From: an uncultured Prevotella sp.
Lineage (GTDB): Bacteria; Bacteroidota; Bacteroidia; Bacteroidales; Bacteroidaceae
Direction: 5' to 3'
DNA length: 64,000 nucleotides
NCBI GenBank assembly: GCA_900320905.1
Contig: ONTZ01000012.1
Location: 18,211 to 82,210 of the forward strand
Part shown: positions 41,745 through 50,152 of the stretch, in pieces
How the letters are laid out: every line of letters begins with the position of its first letter
Position numbering within the stretch: position 1 is the first letter of the stretch
Position numbers and translations under genes: made by a program
Notes under the pieces: model-generated
Databases searched by the model: none
The model's input: the letters and a program-made list of their open reading frames with translations, nothing else
Told to the model about the DNA's origin: nothing

Positions 41745-42536
41745 CTGATGGCAGAACGTGTGGAAGTGTTGCGAGGCCCTGCATCGGTGCTCTATGGCAG
41801 CAATGCTATGGGCGGCGTGATGAACATTGTCACCCGTCAGGCCAAGCAGGATGGTGTGAACACCAATATCCAACTAGGCGCAGGCAGTTACGGCACCATC
41901 CAGACGGAAGCCTCAAACCAGGTGCGCAGCGGCCGTTTCAGCAGCACCGTCTCGGCACAGTACGGTGGTACCGACAACCATCGTCCCCGTATGGGCTTTG
42001 AGCAGTACGGCGGCTACCTGAAACTGGGCTACGACCTGAGCGACCATTGGAACACCTACATCGATGCAAACATCACTCACTTTAATGCTTCGTATCCTGG
42101 AACGGAGGACAAGCCCATGTATGATGCCGACCAATGGATTACCCGTGGCATCGTTTCGGCAGCCTTGGAGAATCACTACGGCAATACCAGCGGTGCCCTC
42201 TCCGTCTATTCAAATTTCGGACGTCACAAGATTGACGATGGTACTACTGACCCCGCCACTCCCACACAGCGTTACTTCCGCTCGAAGGATGCACTGACGG
42301 GTGTGTCGCTCTATCAAAGCATCCAACTGTTTGAGGGCAACCGTGTGACGGCTGGTGTAGATTATATGCACATCTATGGTAACGCCTACTACACATCGAA
42401 AGCCACGGGCGAAATCCTCGACACGCCCAACAAGCAAAGCGGCAATGATGGTGCCGGCCACTTGATGGGTAAACACGGCATCATCGAGAAACTTAGAGAG
42501 GCAGGATATAAGGTGGAGCAGATCAAACGGAAATGA
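41745..42536 (+). pseudogene. Internal fragment of a TonB-dependent receptor with foreign tail
   Basis: The plus-strand frame begins in the end of a plug domain (MAERVEVLRGPASVLYGSNA, then MGGVMNIVTRQ) and continues with early barrel strands (NIQLGAGSYGTIQTEASNQV, FEQYGGYLKLGYDLSDHW) up to about 42440 (ILDTPNKQSG). The signal peptide, first part of the plug, most of the barrel and the C-terminus are missing. The last 30 residues (GHLMGKHGIIEKLREAGYKV, then EQIKRK) do not look like a barrel and probably come from another gene by deletion. It faces the truncated thioredoxin gene head to head, so one event may have removed both 5' ends. Confidence 0.8.
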
Positions 42537-42565
42537 GACTGCGAGAACAGACACCCCAAAAATCA

Positions 42566-42925
42566 TGCCCCAGACTCAGGGCAAACCATTTTGGAAGTTC
42601 ATTTTTCTGCCCCAGATCTGGGGGAAACCATTCCGACTTCGGAAAAACGTGCCTCAGATTCAAGGCAGATTTCCCCCCACTGTGCATAAACGTGCCTCAG
42701 ATTCAAGGCAAATAATTCCGACCTCGGAAAATCTTCCCTCAAATTTGAGGCAGATTTCCACCCCCCGGGCATAAACGTGCCCCAGATTCAAGGCAAATAA
42801 TTCCGACCTCGGAAAATCTTCCCTCGGATTTGAGGCAGATTTCCACCCCCCGGGCATAAACGTGCCCCAGATTCAAGGCATATAATTCCGACATCGGAAA
42901 ATCTTGCCCCGGATCCGGGGCAGAC
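42566..42925. repeat. Array B: nine palindrome-bearing 42-43 bp units, 85-bp super-period
   Basis: Palindromic modules (TGCCCCAGATTCAAGGCA, TCCCTCGGATTTGAGGCA, TGCCCCGGATCCGGGGCA and the like) start at 42566, 42608, 42650, 42693, 42735, 42778, 42820, 42863 and 42905: spacings 42, 42, 43, 42, 43, 42, 43, 42. Two spacers alternate, one with the palindrome TTCCGACCTCGGAA and one with CACCCCCCGGGCATAAACG, so the repeat is really 85 bp (42693 to 42778 to 42863). It is the reverse-oriented relative of array A at 2660. No gene is present from 42537 to 43389. Confidence 0.93.
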
Positions 42926-42936
42926 TTTTCCAAGAT

Positions 42937-43389
42937 TGGAGCAATATCTGGGAGTTTCCAGACTGATGAATCCATTTCCGGAACACGATGTTGCAAAACC
43001 CACTCATACAACCGGAAAACGAAAAAGAATTGTCCTGAAATCCAGACAGATCATGCCGTTTCAGGAATGCTATGCGACACAGAGGGACGGATCTTTTGTT
43101 ATTTCTCGGTACGCAACGCTCGCTGCTGAATATGTCCCCGTACGCTGCCGATATCAGCAGCGGCCTCTGCTGATAAAAGACACGCCCGCTGCTGATTCGA
43201 AAGAAACGTCCTTTCTCCCTGTTCCAACGGCACCTTACCCCTGTAAGCAACGTTTCTTTCCCCTCTTTCCTATATCCTAACAACCGTAAAGGTACGTCTT
43301 TTTGTCTTAGTACGTAGGCAGCGTACTCGAGTACGGATAGGAGCACACCGGAATGCGTTGGATGGCAGTTCATACAGATGGCAGAAAGA
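42937..43389. repeat. Palindrome-rich non-coding stretch
   Basis: No credible gene. It holds several inverted repeats: CGCTGCTGA (43121-43129) with TCAGCAGCG (43154-43162); CTGCTGA (43167-43173) with the preceding TCAGCAG; CGCTGCTGA again (43187-43195); an 11-bp pair GAAAGAAACGT (from 43199) with ACGTTTCTTTC (to 43260); and a perfect 14-bp palindrome CGTACTCGAGTACG (43322-43335) next to two more GTACGT words. A 185-codon minus-strand reading across it has no recognisable protein character. Confidence 0.7.
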
Positions 43390-43709
43390 TCAATCCGGTT
43401 TATTTTTAAAAAAAACCACAAAATCATCAAAATCCTTGATGATGGCTTCTAAGTTTGGATTATTCTTTTGAACAATCATTGCCGTGTAATTGGCAACCTT
43501 TTCTGCTACGATCTCCGAGATTTTGATATAGTACTTGTCACTTTGTTCGTATTCCTTAAACCAACGCAGGAATAGCCTTTCTCGCATAGCCTGACGATAA
43601 TTCTGTAAAGGACCCCATAATCCGTTTCAAAGTTGAAATCACCTTCTGCTGTCTGCCACACCTCGTATGGCGACAGTTCATTAATAAGTTGAAGATTGAG
43701 TGCATTCAT
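43390..43709 (-). pseudogene. Frameshifted small gene (DUF6169-like)
   Basis: Two overlapping minus-strand frames make one protein if joined: the first (from 43709) reads MNALNLQLINELSPYEVWQT, then GDFNFETDYGVLYRI, and the second (to 43390) reads QNYRQAMRERLFLRWFKEYE, then IKISEIVAEKVANYTAMIV and DFDDFVVFF. The shift lies near 43600. The joined product of about 105 residues resembles a small Bacteroidota family I associate with DUF6169, with low certainty. It follows a 46-codon gene by 24 nt and shares its promoter. Confidence 0.55.
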
Positions 43710-43733
43710 AGAAAATCAGATTTAAGCATTTCC

Positions 43734-43874
43734 TTATACTGCGAGTTTCCTTTTTTGAGACAACTCATCTAATTCTCTCTCTGCCTGCTCAACCCATTCA
43801 CGCTTTTTCTGAACCATCTTGCGGAATGCTGCTACGGCCTCTTCCTTGCTGTTGTAAATAACCTTCTTATACAT
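43734..43874 (-). CDS. 46-residue charged protein, first gene of a small two-gene unit
   Basis: Minus-strand reading MYKKVIYNSKEEAVAAFRKM, then VQKKREWVEQAERELDELS, ending KRKLAV. Predicted to be almost all helix, with many Lys/Glu pairs and no cysteine, signal or membrane segment. The reading is supported by a full consensus promoter 27 nt upstream and by the co-directional frameshifted gene right after it. Small helical protein plus larger partner recalls antitoxin or adaptor pairs, but the function is not recognised. Confidence 0.6.
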   Translation of the reverse strand: MYKKVIYNSKEEAVAAFRKMVQKKREWVEQAERELDELSQKRKLAV

Positions 43875-43900
43875 TATTTGTATGTTTATGTTTCACGATG

Positions 43901-43932
43901 CAAAGATACGAACTATATTTGAAATCTCCAAA
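43901..43932 (-). promoter_or_regulatory. Promoter of the 46-codon gene
   Basis: Minus strand TTTG (43929-43932), 20-nt spacer, TATCTTTG (43901-43908). Confidence 0.8.
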
Positions 43933-43946
43933 TTTTACATGGAATA

Positions 43947-43978
43947 TTTGTTTGGTTTGAAGTTTTTTACTAACTTTG
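43947..43978 (+). promoter_or_regulatory. Orphan promoter on the plus strand
   Basis: TTTG (43947-43950), 20-nt spacer, TAACTTTG (43971-43978): full consensus, divergent from the previous promoter. Downstream there is only a 15-codon reading (ATG 44007, MSIFVSFSENCLSKT) and then nothing up to the convergent gene end at 44146, so its gene has probably been lost, or it makes a small RNA. Confidence 0.75.
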
Positions 43979-44145
43979 CTCACAGAATAACTAACAAAAA
44001 TCGAATATGAGCATATTTGTAAGTTTTTCGGAAAACTGCCTGTCAAAAACCTGACGCTTTCATTTGTCATAATTATCACTTTTGGTGTGTCTACAGATCA
44101 TGGGAATCAATCCTTTCATTACGTCACACACTAATCTTTAATTCG

Positions 44146-44493
44146 TCATCTTTTATCACGAAATTCTTTGATTATCTTGAATGAGATAATCATATTTATG
44201 ATAGCAACGGCCATTGCAAATATTGGCAAGAACCACTCAATATATTTTGATGCAAAAAAGAACGTCATGTACCACAATAGTATTGCGCCAATTAATGTCA
44301 GCGCAGAATAGGATGCCAAGCCAAAGGAAGACGCAATTGCGACTTTACGCCCACCATACATATAGCCTACTAATGACATAATTAATAAGACAACAACAAA
44401 CAAATGTCCTAAATGTCGAACTCCAAGCGCCAAGACACACAACTGAATCAACCACCAAACGGGAAAAACACGGTTCGTCTTTGTAAGTTTCAT
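44146..44493 (-). CDS. Small membrane protein of unknown function
   Basis: 115 residues with four hydrophobic segments (about 11-40, 53-77 and 83-105, the first long enough for two helices) and short charged ends (MKLTKTNRVF, IIKEFRDKR). I do not recognise the family. Its ATG follows the stop of the broken DUF4139 gene without a gap, so it was the second gene of that operon. With the upstream gene damaged, its expression from the old promoter may still occur. Confidence 0.55.
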   Translation of the reverse strand: MKLTKTNRVFPVWWLIQLCVLALGVRHLGHLFVVVLLIMSLVGYMYGGRKVAIASSFGLASYSALTLIGAILLWYMTFFFASKYIEWFLPIFAMAVAIINMIISFKIIKEFRDKR

Positions 44494-45095
44494 CTACTCG
44501 ATATTAAGACGTCGGTCCTTAGGATATTTTACTTTGTATTGCAAAATCAGGTCGCGCTGCTCACCGGGCTGGAGTTGTATGGGCCACTTGATAATGCCTG
44601 TCTTCTTATCAAACAGGCCATCACTAAGTTCCTCCATGCTTACCTCGATACTGGTATTACGCGAAATGGGTGCCTGGTCGAATACGGTAATGTTGACACT
44701 CTCCTGACGATTGTTCTTCACGGTAATGCGCCACTTCATTGTCTGCTCCTGATTGCTACCAAAGAATCGACGGGTAGAACTCTCGCTGACCTTGATGCGC
44801 TGTACACGGATGCTCTGGTCGCGCCCCATCGAGAAGTGGAGCGTGTCGCTACTTACGTTGGGATCGAGAATACTCTTACCCACAAAGGAATTGTCGAAAT
44901 AGACGTTGGCCTCGCCTTCCATCAAGTTGAGTTTCTGCCAGTCGGTAGCATCGGCCACTAGGAACGACTCTTTGTCAATCTTGGGTATGCCACGATACTC
45001 GTATGACGCTGGCAACTGATGACGAGCGATCTCAGTCGTAGTAGTCCTGCCACCATCAGGCAAAGGGCAATCATCATTTTACGTTTTATATTCAT
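44494..45095 (-). pseudogene. DUF4139 protein with a large internal deletion
   Basis: The C-terminal frame (from about 45060) encodes the last 180 residues of a DUF4139 (mucoidy-inhibitor-like) protein: LPASYEYRGIPKIDKESFLV, GEANVYFDNSFVGKSILDPN, MKWRITVKNNRQESVNITVFDQ. Full members have 500-600 residues. A fitting signal-peptide start (MNIKRKMMIALCLMVAG, ATG 45095) lies just upstream but in another frame, and joins the C-terminal part near 45045. The middle of the gene is therefore deleted and the frame broken. Confidence 0.8.
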
Positions 45096-45218
45096 AAAGG
45101 TTTATTATTTGATTTTCTTTATGTGATTAATATCGCTGCAAAAGTACACACTATTTCTTAATCAGCCAATTGTTTATACGAGAAAAAAGAATCACGGGAA
45201 TGATCCTTTGTTATTCGG

Positions 45219-45974
45219 CTATAATCCGAATCGGTAGCCTAATGTGATGCTAAGGTAGCGATTCTGGGCAGTGTCTGGATTTTCGGTCTTGTCAATTTGA
45301 GTCAGTCCGAAGTAATAGCGTGCATCGAGGGTGATGTTCTTATATTCGTATGACAAGCCAAGTGGAATGCAGAAGTCGACAGATTTGCATACACCTGACT
45401 GGGAAACAGACTGTGAAGTCATTGAGGTACGGGGATAATCATTTAAGTTATATACCTCTAAGTTATATCCCTTGTTATTTTCCATATCTTCCAAGGATAC
45501 TGGCATGATGACGTTTTTAGTATCGACGGAAATCTTATCGCTTGCCAGAAAACCTATCTGAACACCTGCTTTTACTGCCAGACCCTTAATGGCTGGAATA
45601 TAGAAATTAGCCATCACTGGCAGATTAAGATAGTCGCACTTCAATTTACCGTCCATCTCTGTCGCAATGTAGTATATAAACTCTGCATCTTGCGATATCG
45701 CGAGTGCCGATCCTTCAATCTTTACACCCTGTTGCGAATAAAGAAGTCCAGCCGAAACCCCAAGCCAACTGTTGACACCATATTCCAACTCCACGCCTCC
45801 TGTGAAGCCGACCTTTGTATGATACATATCGACAGCAGCGTTTGCAAATGTTGATATGTTCACACCTGCCATCGGCTTCAAGGAGAATTGCCCAACAGGA
45901 TTCTGCGCCTTAGCACACAACACGAAATTCGATACAATTACCAATACAAATGCTAATCTTTTCATACGATTCAT
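45219..45974 (-). CDS. Outer-membrane beta-barrel protein (PorT-like)
   Basis: 251 residues. Signal peptide to about LCAKAQ (24). The mature part is a small barrel with alternating hydrophobic strands: LKPMAGVNISTFANA, VGFTGGVELEYGVNSWLGVSAGLLYSQQG, LNLPVMANFYIPAIKGLAVKAGVQIGFLAS, and the C-terminal strand YLSITLGYRFGL ending in an aromatic-type signature. This fits the PorT/outer-membrane beta-barrel group widespread in Bacteroidota; function of this member is not known. It lies 48 nt downstream of the GH51 gene in the same direction, but a functional link is not evident. Confidence 0.85.
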   Translation of the reverse strand: MNRMKRLAFVLVIVSNFVLCAKAQNPVGQFSLKPMAGVNISTFANAAVDMYHTKVGFTGGVELEYGVNSWLGVSAGLLYSQQGVKIEGSALAISQDAEFIYYIATEMDGKLKCDYLNLPVMANFYIPAIKGLAVKAGVQIGFLASDKISVDTKNVIMPVSLEDMENNKGYNLEVYNLNDYPRTSMTSQSVSQSGVCKSVDFCIPLGLSYEYKNITLDARYYFGLTQIDKTENPDTAQNRYLSITLGYRFGL

Positions 45975-46022
45975 CCTATTTCCGATATTTAGGACCGTCG
46001 TAAACTTACCAGCCCTCTTGCT

Positions 46023-48044
46023 TTATTTCTTCACCTTATACAGTCGGAACGACATAGCGGGGATGTCGTCGAGAAGCAGGGTGGCACCCTTGCCTGCATC
46101 CACTTTCAACGTGCCGTTCTTCGGTGTGATACGCTCAGGATTGTCGAGGGTATTCTCATCGTCCATACCATTATGACTCAGAGTGATGGTCTGTGCTGTT
46201 CGCTCACCCTTCATACCTGTCAACTGAATGCTGATAGGCTGCGATTGGTTCGACGTGTTGACCACCTTGATAATGACCTCGCCAGTGTTCTTATCAAAGA
46301 CTGACGAAGCAAAGAGTCCGTCTTGACCAGCCTGACCAGCCACGGGCTTCTTGTCCATCGTCAGAGACAGTACATTGGTACCTTTGTTCATGGCATACAT
46401 CTGCTGCACATAGTAACTGACGGACTTGAACATACGGAGATTGTCGAACCAGATGGCATCTGGACGCCACTGCCAACCCTCAACATGGGCAAAAAGCGGG
46501 GCATAGGTCGCCATGTGGACAATATCGGCATTGCGCTCAATACCAGTCATGTGGGCAGCCTCTAACAAAGAGGTATAATAATGGTTCCACTTATGGTCAT
46601 TGCTACCATGACAGGCATATTCGCCGGCAAACACCTTCGGTCCTTTACGATCGTATGTGTCGTAACGCAGTCCATGTGAGAGGAACCACTGTTCGTTGCG
46701 GTAATAATGCTCGTCATAGAGATCAACCTTCAACTCTTTCATCCGGGGTTGCAGCAGATCAAAATCCCAGCCTTCTGAGTTAGGGCCAGTAGTACCAATG
46801 AGTTTCAGTTCTGGATACTTAGCACGGAGAGCAGCATTGAATTTCTTCAGACGCTCCGTAAATACAGGACCAAAGCCACCATGCTCTTCATCATAATCCC
46901 ACTGCTCATTACCCACACCGAGGAACTTCAGGTTGAAGGGCTCGGGATGGCCCATGTCGGCACGTACCTTACCCCATTTTGAATCGACGGGGCCATTGGC
47001 AAATTCCACCAAGTCGAGGGCGTCCTGAATATAACTGTCGAGGTCATCGAGGGCTACATGTACACCAGGCTTTGTGGGGTCGGGATTCTGGAACTGACAA
47101 CTCAGTCCGCAACTGATGACGGGTAAAGCCTCACAACCGAAGTCCTCGCAGAGTTGGAAGAACTCAAAGAAGCCAAGTCCATAACTTTGGTAGTAGTCGG
47201 GGAAGAAACGATGACCAAAGGTGTAGTGCCAGCGGTTCTCGTTCAACGGACGGTTCTCAACAGGGCCCACACTGTTCTTCCACTGGTAGCGGCTCTCCAA
47301 ATCAGTTCCCTCCACGATACAGCCTCCAGGGAAACGGAACACGCCGGGGTGCATGTCGTAAAGGGCCTGTGCCAGATCTTTGCGCATACCATTCTCACGA
47401 CCTTTCCATGTGTCGGTGGGGAAAAGGGAGATGTGTTCCACATCGGTAGCTGACTTATCTCCGGCCAAAAAGATGCGTAGAGCACCTTTGGCCTCTGTAC
47501 GAGGCGACTTCAGAGTGGCGGTATATTTCTTCCACTCCTTGCCACTGATATCAACCTTTACTGTTACGAAACGCTGATCTTCGCCCATCGTGTCGTTATC
47601 GACAAAACTCACTTCAAGGGTCGACTTTCCACCTTCCGGACAACGTGCCCAGAGAGAAAAACGATAGGTCGCATCTTTTTTGACGGCGATACCGAAGAAT
47701 CCTTCATTCTCCAAGCCCGTAAACTTGTCGTTGTGGCCTGAGTAGGCAAGGCGTACGTAGTGGGGATTACGTTCGAAAGGACCGTCGTTGCGAACCTCAA
47801 ACTTACCGTAGGCACGCCATCCCATCAGATTCTGGGGAAATTCAAACGAGCGGTTCTTCACCATTTCTGCATACAAGCCACCGTCAGCAGCATAGTTGAT
47901 ATCCTCAAAGAAGATACCATACATCGTTGACTGCACGGGTGCGCCAATCTTTTTTGTGTTAACCTCCATCATGTGGCTCTGAGCCGACATCGTGAGGCAG
48001 GAAACCAGTGCCAAAGCACTTGCAATAATTCTTGATTTCATCAC
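46023..48044 (-). CDS. Alpha-L-arabinofuranosidase, GH51
   Basis: 673 residues, exported (signal peptide to about SAQS, 22). It removes arabinose side chains from arabinoxylan or arabinan. After a first barrel part (GIFFEDINYAADGGLYAEMV) there is an inserted CBM4/9-like sandwich (about 70-205), then the GH51 barrel with acid/base Glu380 in GVGNEQWDY and nucleophile Glu445 in YDEHYYRN, and a C-terminal beta-domain. The second Met could also be used. A minus-strand TAATTTTG -7 box is at 48086-48093. Together with the GH53 galactanase and the CE1 esterase it points to growth on pectin or xylan side chains. Confidence 0.93.
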   Translation of the reverse strand: MMKSRIIASALALVSCLTMSAQSHMMEVNTKKIGAPVQSTMYGIFFEDINYAADGGLYAEMVKNRSFEFPQNLMGWRAYGKFEVRNDGPFERNPHYVRLAYSGHNDKFTGLENEGFFGIAVKKDATYRFSLWARCPEGGKSTLEVSFVDNDTMGEDQRFVTVKVDISGKEWKKYTATLKSPRTEAKGALRIFLAGDKSATDVEHISLFPTDTWKGRENGMRKDLAQALYDMHPGVFRFPGGCIVEGTDLESRYQWKNSVGPVENRPLNENRWHYTFGHRFFPDYYQSYGLGFFEFFQLCEDFGCEALPVISCGLSCQFQNPDPTKPGVHVALDDLDSYIQDALDLVEFANGPVDSKWGKVRADMGHPEPFNLKFLGVGNEQWDYDEEHGGFGPVFTERLKKFNAALRAKYPELKLIGTTGPNSEGWDFDLLQPRMKELKVDLYDEHYYRNEQWFLSHGLRYDTYDRKGPKVFAGEYACHGSNDHKWNHYYTSLLEAAHMTGIERNADIVHMATYAPLFAHVEGWQWRPDAIWFDNLRMFKSVSYYVQQMYAMNKGTNVLSLTMDKKPVAGQAGQDGLFASSVFDKNTGEVIIKVVNTSNQSQPISIQLTGMKGERTAQTITLSHNGMDDENTLDNPERITPKNGTLKVDAGKGATLLLDDIPAMSFRLYKVKK

Positions 48045-48113
48045 TTTTTAGTTTAGAAGTTACTAGTTTTAATATAATTCTGATGCAAAATTAGTTAAAA
48101 AAACAATGATTCA

Positions 48114-48144
48114 TTTGTTTTTTCAAAGAAAAGATGTAATTTTG
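48114..48144 (+). promoter_or_regulatory. Promoter of the response regulator operon
   Basis: TTTG (48114-48117), 19-nt spacer, TAATTTTG (48137-48144); ATG 48169 follows 24 nt later. Confidence 0.8.
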
Positions 48145-48168
48145 TGAATTATTAATATTTTGTAAGAT

Positions 48169-48525
48169 ATGAAGAGAATTTTAATTGCAGAGGACAACGA
48201 CAGCAACTTCATCCTGATGACGTATATCTTGAAGAAGTTCTATGAGTATGATCGTGCCCGGAACGGACAAGAGGCCGTTGACATGGTAGAGAAAAACAAC
48301 TATGACCTTATCTTAATGGATATCAAAATGCCCGTGATGGATGGCATGGAAGCCACCAGGCTGATCAAGGAGAAGCATCCCGAACTCCCAATTATCGCCC
48401 TGACAGCCAATGCCTTCGACAGCGATCGTCAGTTGGCTTACGAGGCCGGATGCAACGAGTTCCTGCCAAAACCCATCAGCAGTGATGTCTGTTTGAAAAC
48501 CATTGCGAAATTAATAGAAGAATAA
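48169..48525 (+). CDS. Single-domain response regulator (CheY-like)
   Basis: 118 residues, receiver domain only. Acid pocket Glu8-Asp9 (IAEDND), phosphorylation site Asp51 (LILMDIKMPVMDG), Thr79 (ALTAN) and Lys101 (FLPKPI) are all present, so it can be phosphorylated. No output domain. The sequence resembles receiver domains of hybrid histidine kinases more than CheY. No kinase lies in the window. It is followed after 3 nt by the HerA-like ATPase gene, so the two are co-transcribed, which may be fortuitous. Confidence 0.93.
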   Translation: MKRILIAEDNDSNFILMTYILKKFYEYDRARNGQEAVDMVEKNNYDLILMDIKMPVMDGMEATRLIKEKHPELPIIALTANAFDSDRQLAYEAGCNEFLPKPISSDVCLKTIAKLIEE

Positions 48526-48528
48526 GAT

Positions 48529-50124
48529 ATGCTTGACAAAGAGAGAGGGCTCTACATCGCCCATTGCGCCAACGGAGCGCTCAGCATTACAGGTAAGATG
48601 GCCAACCGCCACGGACTCATTGCGGGAGCCACAGGTACAGGCAAGACCGTCACCCTGCAAGTGATGGCAGAGACATTCTGTCAGGCTGGCGTGCCTTGTT
48701 TCATGGCAGATATGAAGGGCGACCTCAGCGGCATCTCACAGGTGGGGCGTCTGAGTGGATTCATTGAGAAACGACTGCCGGAGTTCGGCATTGAGAACCC
48801 ACAGTTTCAGGCTTGTCCTGTCCGGTTCTATGATGTCTATGGCGAACAGGGACATCCCATGCGTGCCACCATCTCACAAATGGGGCCGTTGCTGCTGTCA
48901 CGCCTGATGCAACTCAACGAGACACAGGCAGGTGTGCTCACCATCGTGTTCCGCATCGCCGACGAACGCGGCCTGCAACTCCTCGATGTCAAGGATCTGC
49001 GAGCCATGCTCGACTGGGTGTCACAGCATGCCAAGGAATACAGAACCAAATATGGAACGGTGACCAGTATGACCGTCGGTTCTATCCAACGTGCCCTGTT
49101 GCAGTTGGAGAGTCAGGGAGCCGACAAGTTCTTCGGTGAGCCGTCGTTCGATATCTACGACCTGATGCAGTGCGAGGGCGGTAAGGGTGTGATGAACGTC
49201 CTGGCTGCCGACAAACTGATGATGCAGCCAAAACTCTACTCCACCTTCCTGTTGTGGTTGATGAGTGAACTCTATTCTACCTTACCCGAAGTGGGCGACT
49301 TGGAACTGCCGAAACTCGTGTTCTTCTTCGACGAGGCACACATGCTCTTCACAGATACCTCGAAGGCTCTGCTCGACAAGATAGAACAGGTGATCCGTCT
49401 GATTCGTTCTAAGGGTGTGGGTATCTATTTCATCACCCAGAGTCCGGCGGATATTCCTGAGAATATCCTCGGTCAACTCGGTAACCGTGTACAGCATGCC
49501 CTCCGTGCCTATACACCAAAAGACCAAAAGGCGGTCAAGACTGCTGCCGACACCTTCCGCACCAACCCTGCGTTCAAGACTGACGAGGCTATAATGAACC
49601 TAGAGACTGGTGAGGCACTCGTCAGTTTCCTCGACGAGAAGGGTGCCCCCTCCGTGGTGGAGCGTGCCAAGGTACTCTTCCCGTTGTCACAAATCGGTGC
49701 CATCACAGAAGGACAACGGCTCGACCTCATCAAGCAGAGTCGCATCTATGGTAAATATGACACCCCCGTCGATCGCGAGAGTGCCTTCGAAGTTCTGGTG
49801 GCAGAGGCTGATCGGCAACTGGCAGAGCAGGAACAGCAGACGGAAATCGAAATCCCCAAGCCCTCCGGCAAAGTCACTAAGGCAGAGAAAGCCGAGAAGA
49901 AAAAGCCTGGTATGATGAGTAAGGTGGGCAAGGCTATTATGACAGCCCTCACCTCTACGCTGGCGGCTCTCCTCGGTACCTGGGTTAGTGATAAGATTTC
50001 AGGCAAGAAGACAAAGTCTAAGACCTCTGCTAAGGAGAAAGTCGTGAAGAATGCCACTAGTGCCGCCACCCGTACCATCACCAGGGAACTGACACGTGAC
50101 ATCCTCGGCAACCTCATTAAATGA
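48529..50124 (+). CDS. HerA-like ATPase (DUF853 family)
   Basis: 531 residues of the bacterial DUF853 group, FtsK/HerA-type ATPases. Walker A GATGTGKT (33-40), Walker B region [15 protein letters not shown], sensor [32 protein letters not shown]. After about residue 420 a Lys/Glu-rich linker leads to a possible membrane-associated segment ([21 protein letters not shown]). Cellular role not established; predicted DNA- or membrane-linked motor. Confidence 0.88.
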   Translation: MLDKERGLYIAHCANGALSITGKMANRHGLIAGATGTGKTVTLQVMAETFCQAGVPCFMADMKGDLSGISQVGRLSGFIEKRLPEFGIENPQFQACPVRFYDVYGEQGHPMRATISQMGPLLLSRLMQLNETQAGVLTIVFRIADERGLQLLDVKDLRAMLDWVSQHAKEYRTKYGTVTSMTVGSIQRALLQLESQGADKFFGEPSFDIYDLMQCEGGKGVMNVLAADKLMMQPKLYSTFLLWLMSELYSTLPEVGDLELPKLVFFFDEAHMLFTDTSKALLDKIEQVIRLIRSKGVGIYFITQSPADIPENILGQLGNRVQHALRAYTPKDQKAVKTAADTFRTNPAFKTDEAIMNLETGEALVSFLDEKGAPSVVERAKVLFPLSQIGAITEGQRLDLIKQSRIYGKYDTPVDRESAFEVLVAEADRQLAEQEQQTEIEIPKPSGKVTKAEKAEKKKPGMMSKVGKAIMTALTSTLAALLGTWVSDKISGKKTKSKTSAKEKVVKNATSAATRTITRELTRDILGNLIK

Positions 50125-50152
50125 CCCTCAGCCGTACGACAATCTTTAGCCC

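Noticed and set aside
42873-43430. 185-codon open frame on the minus strand through the palindromic block
   Set aside because: Odd composition, no domain, no promoter or start context, and it runs through array B and other inverted repeats.
49282-50117. Minus-strand frames within the HerA-like gene
   Set aside because: Shadows of a clearly coding plus-strand gene with Walker motifs.
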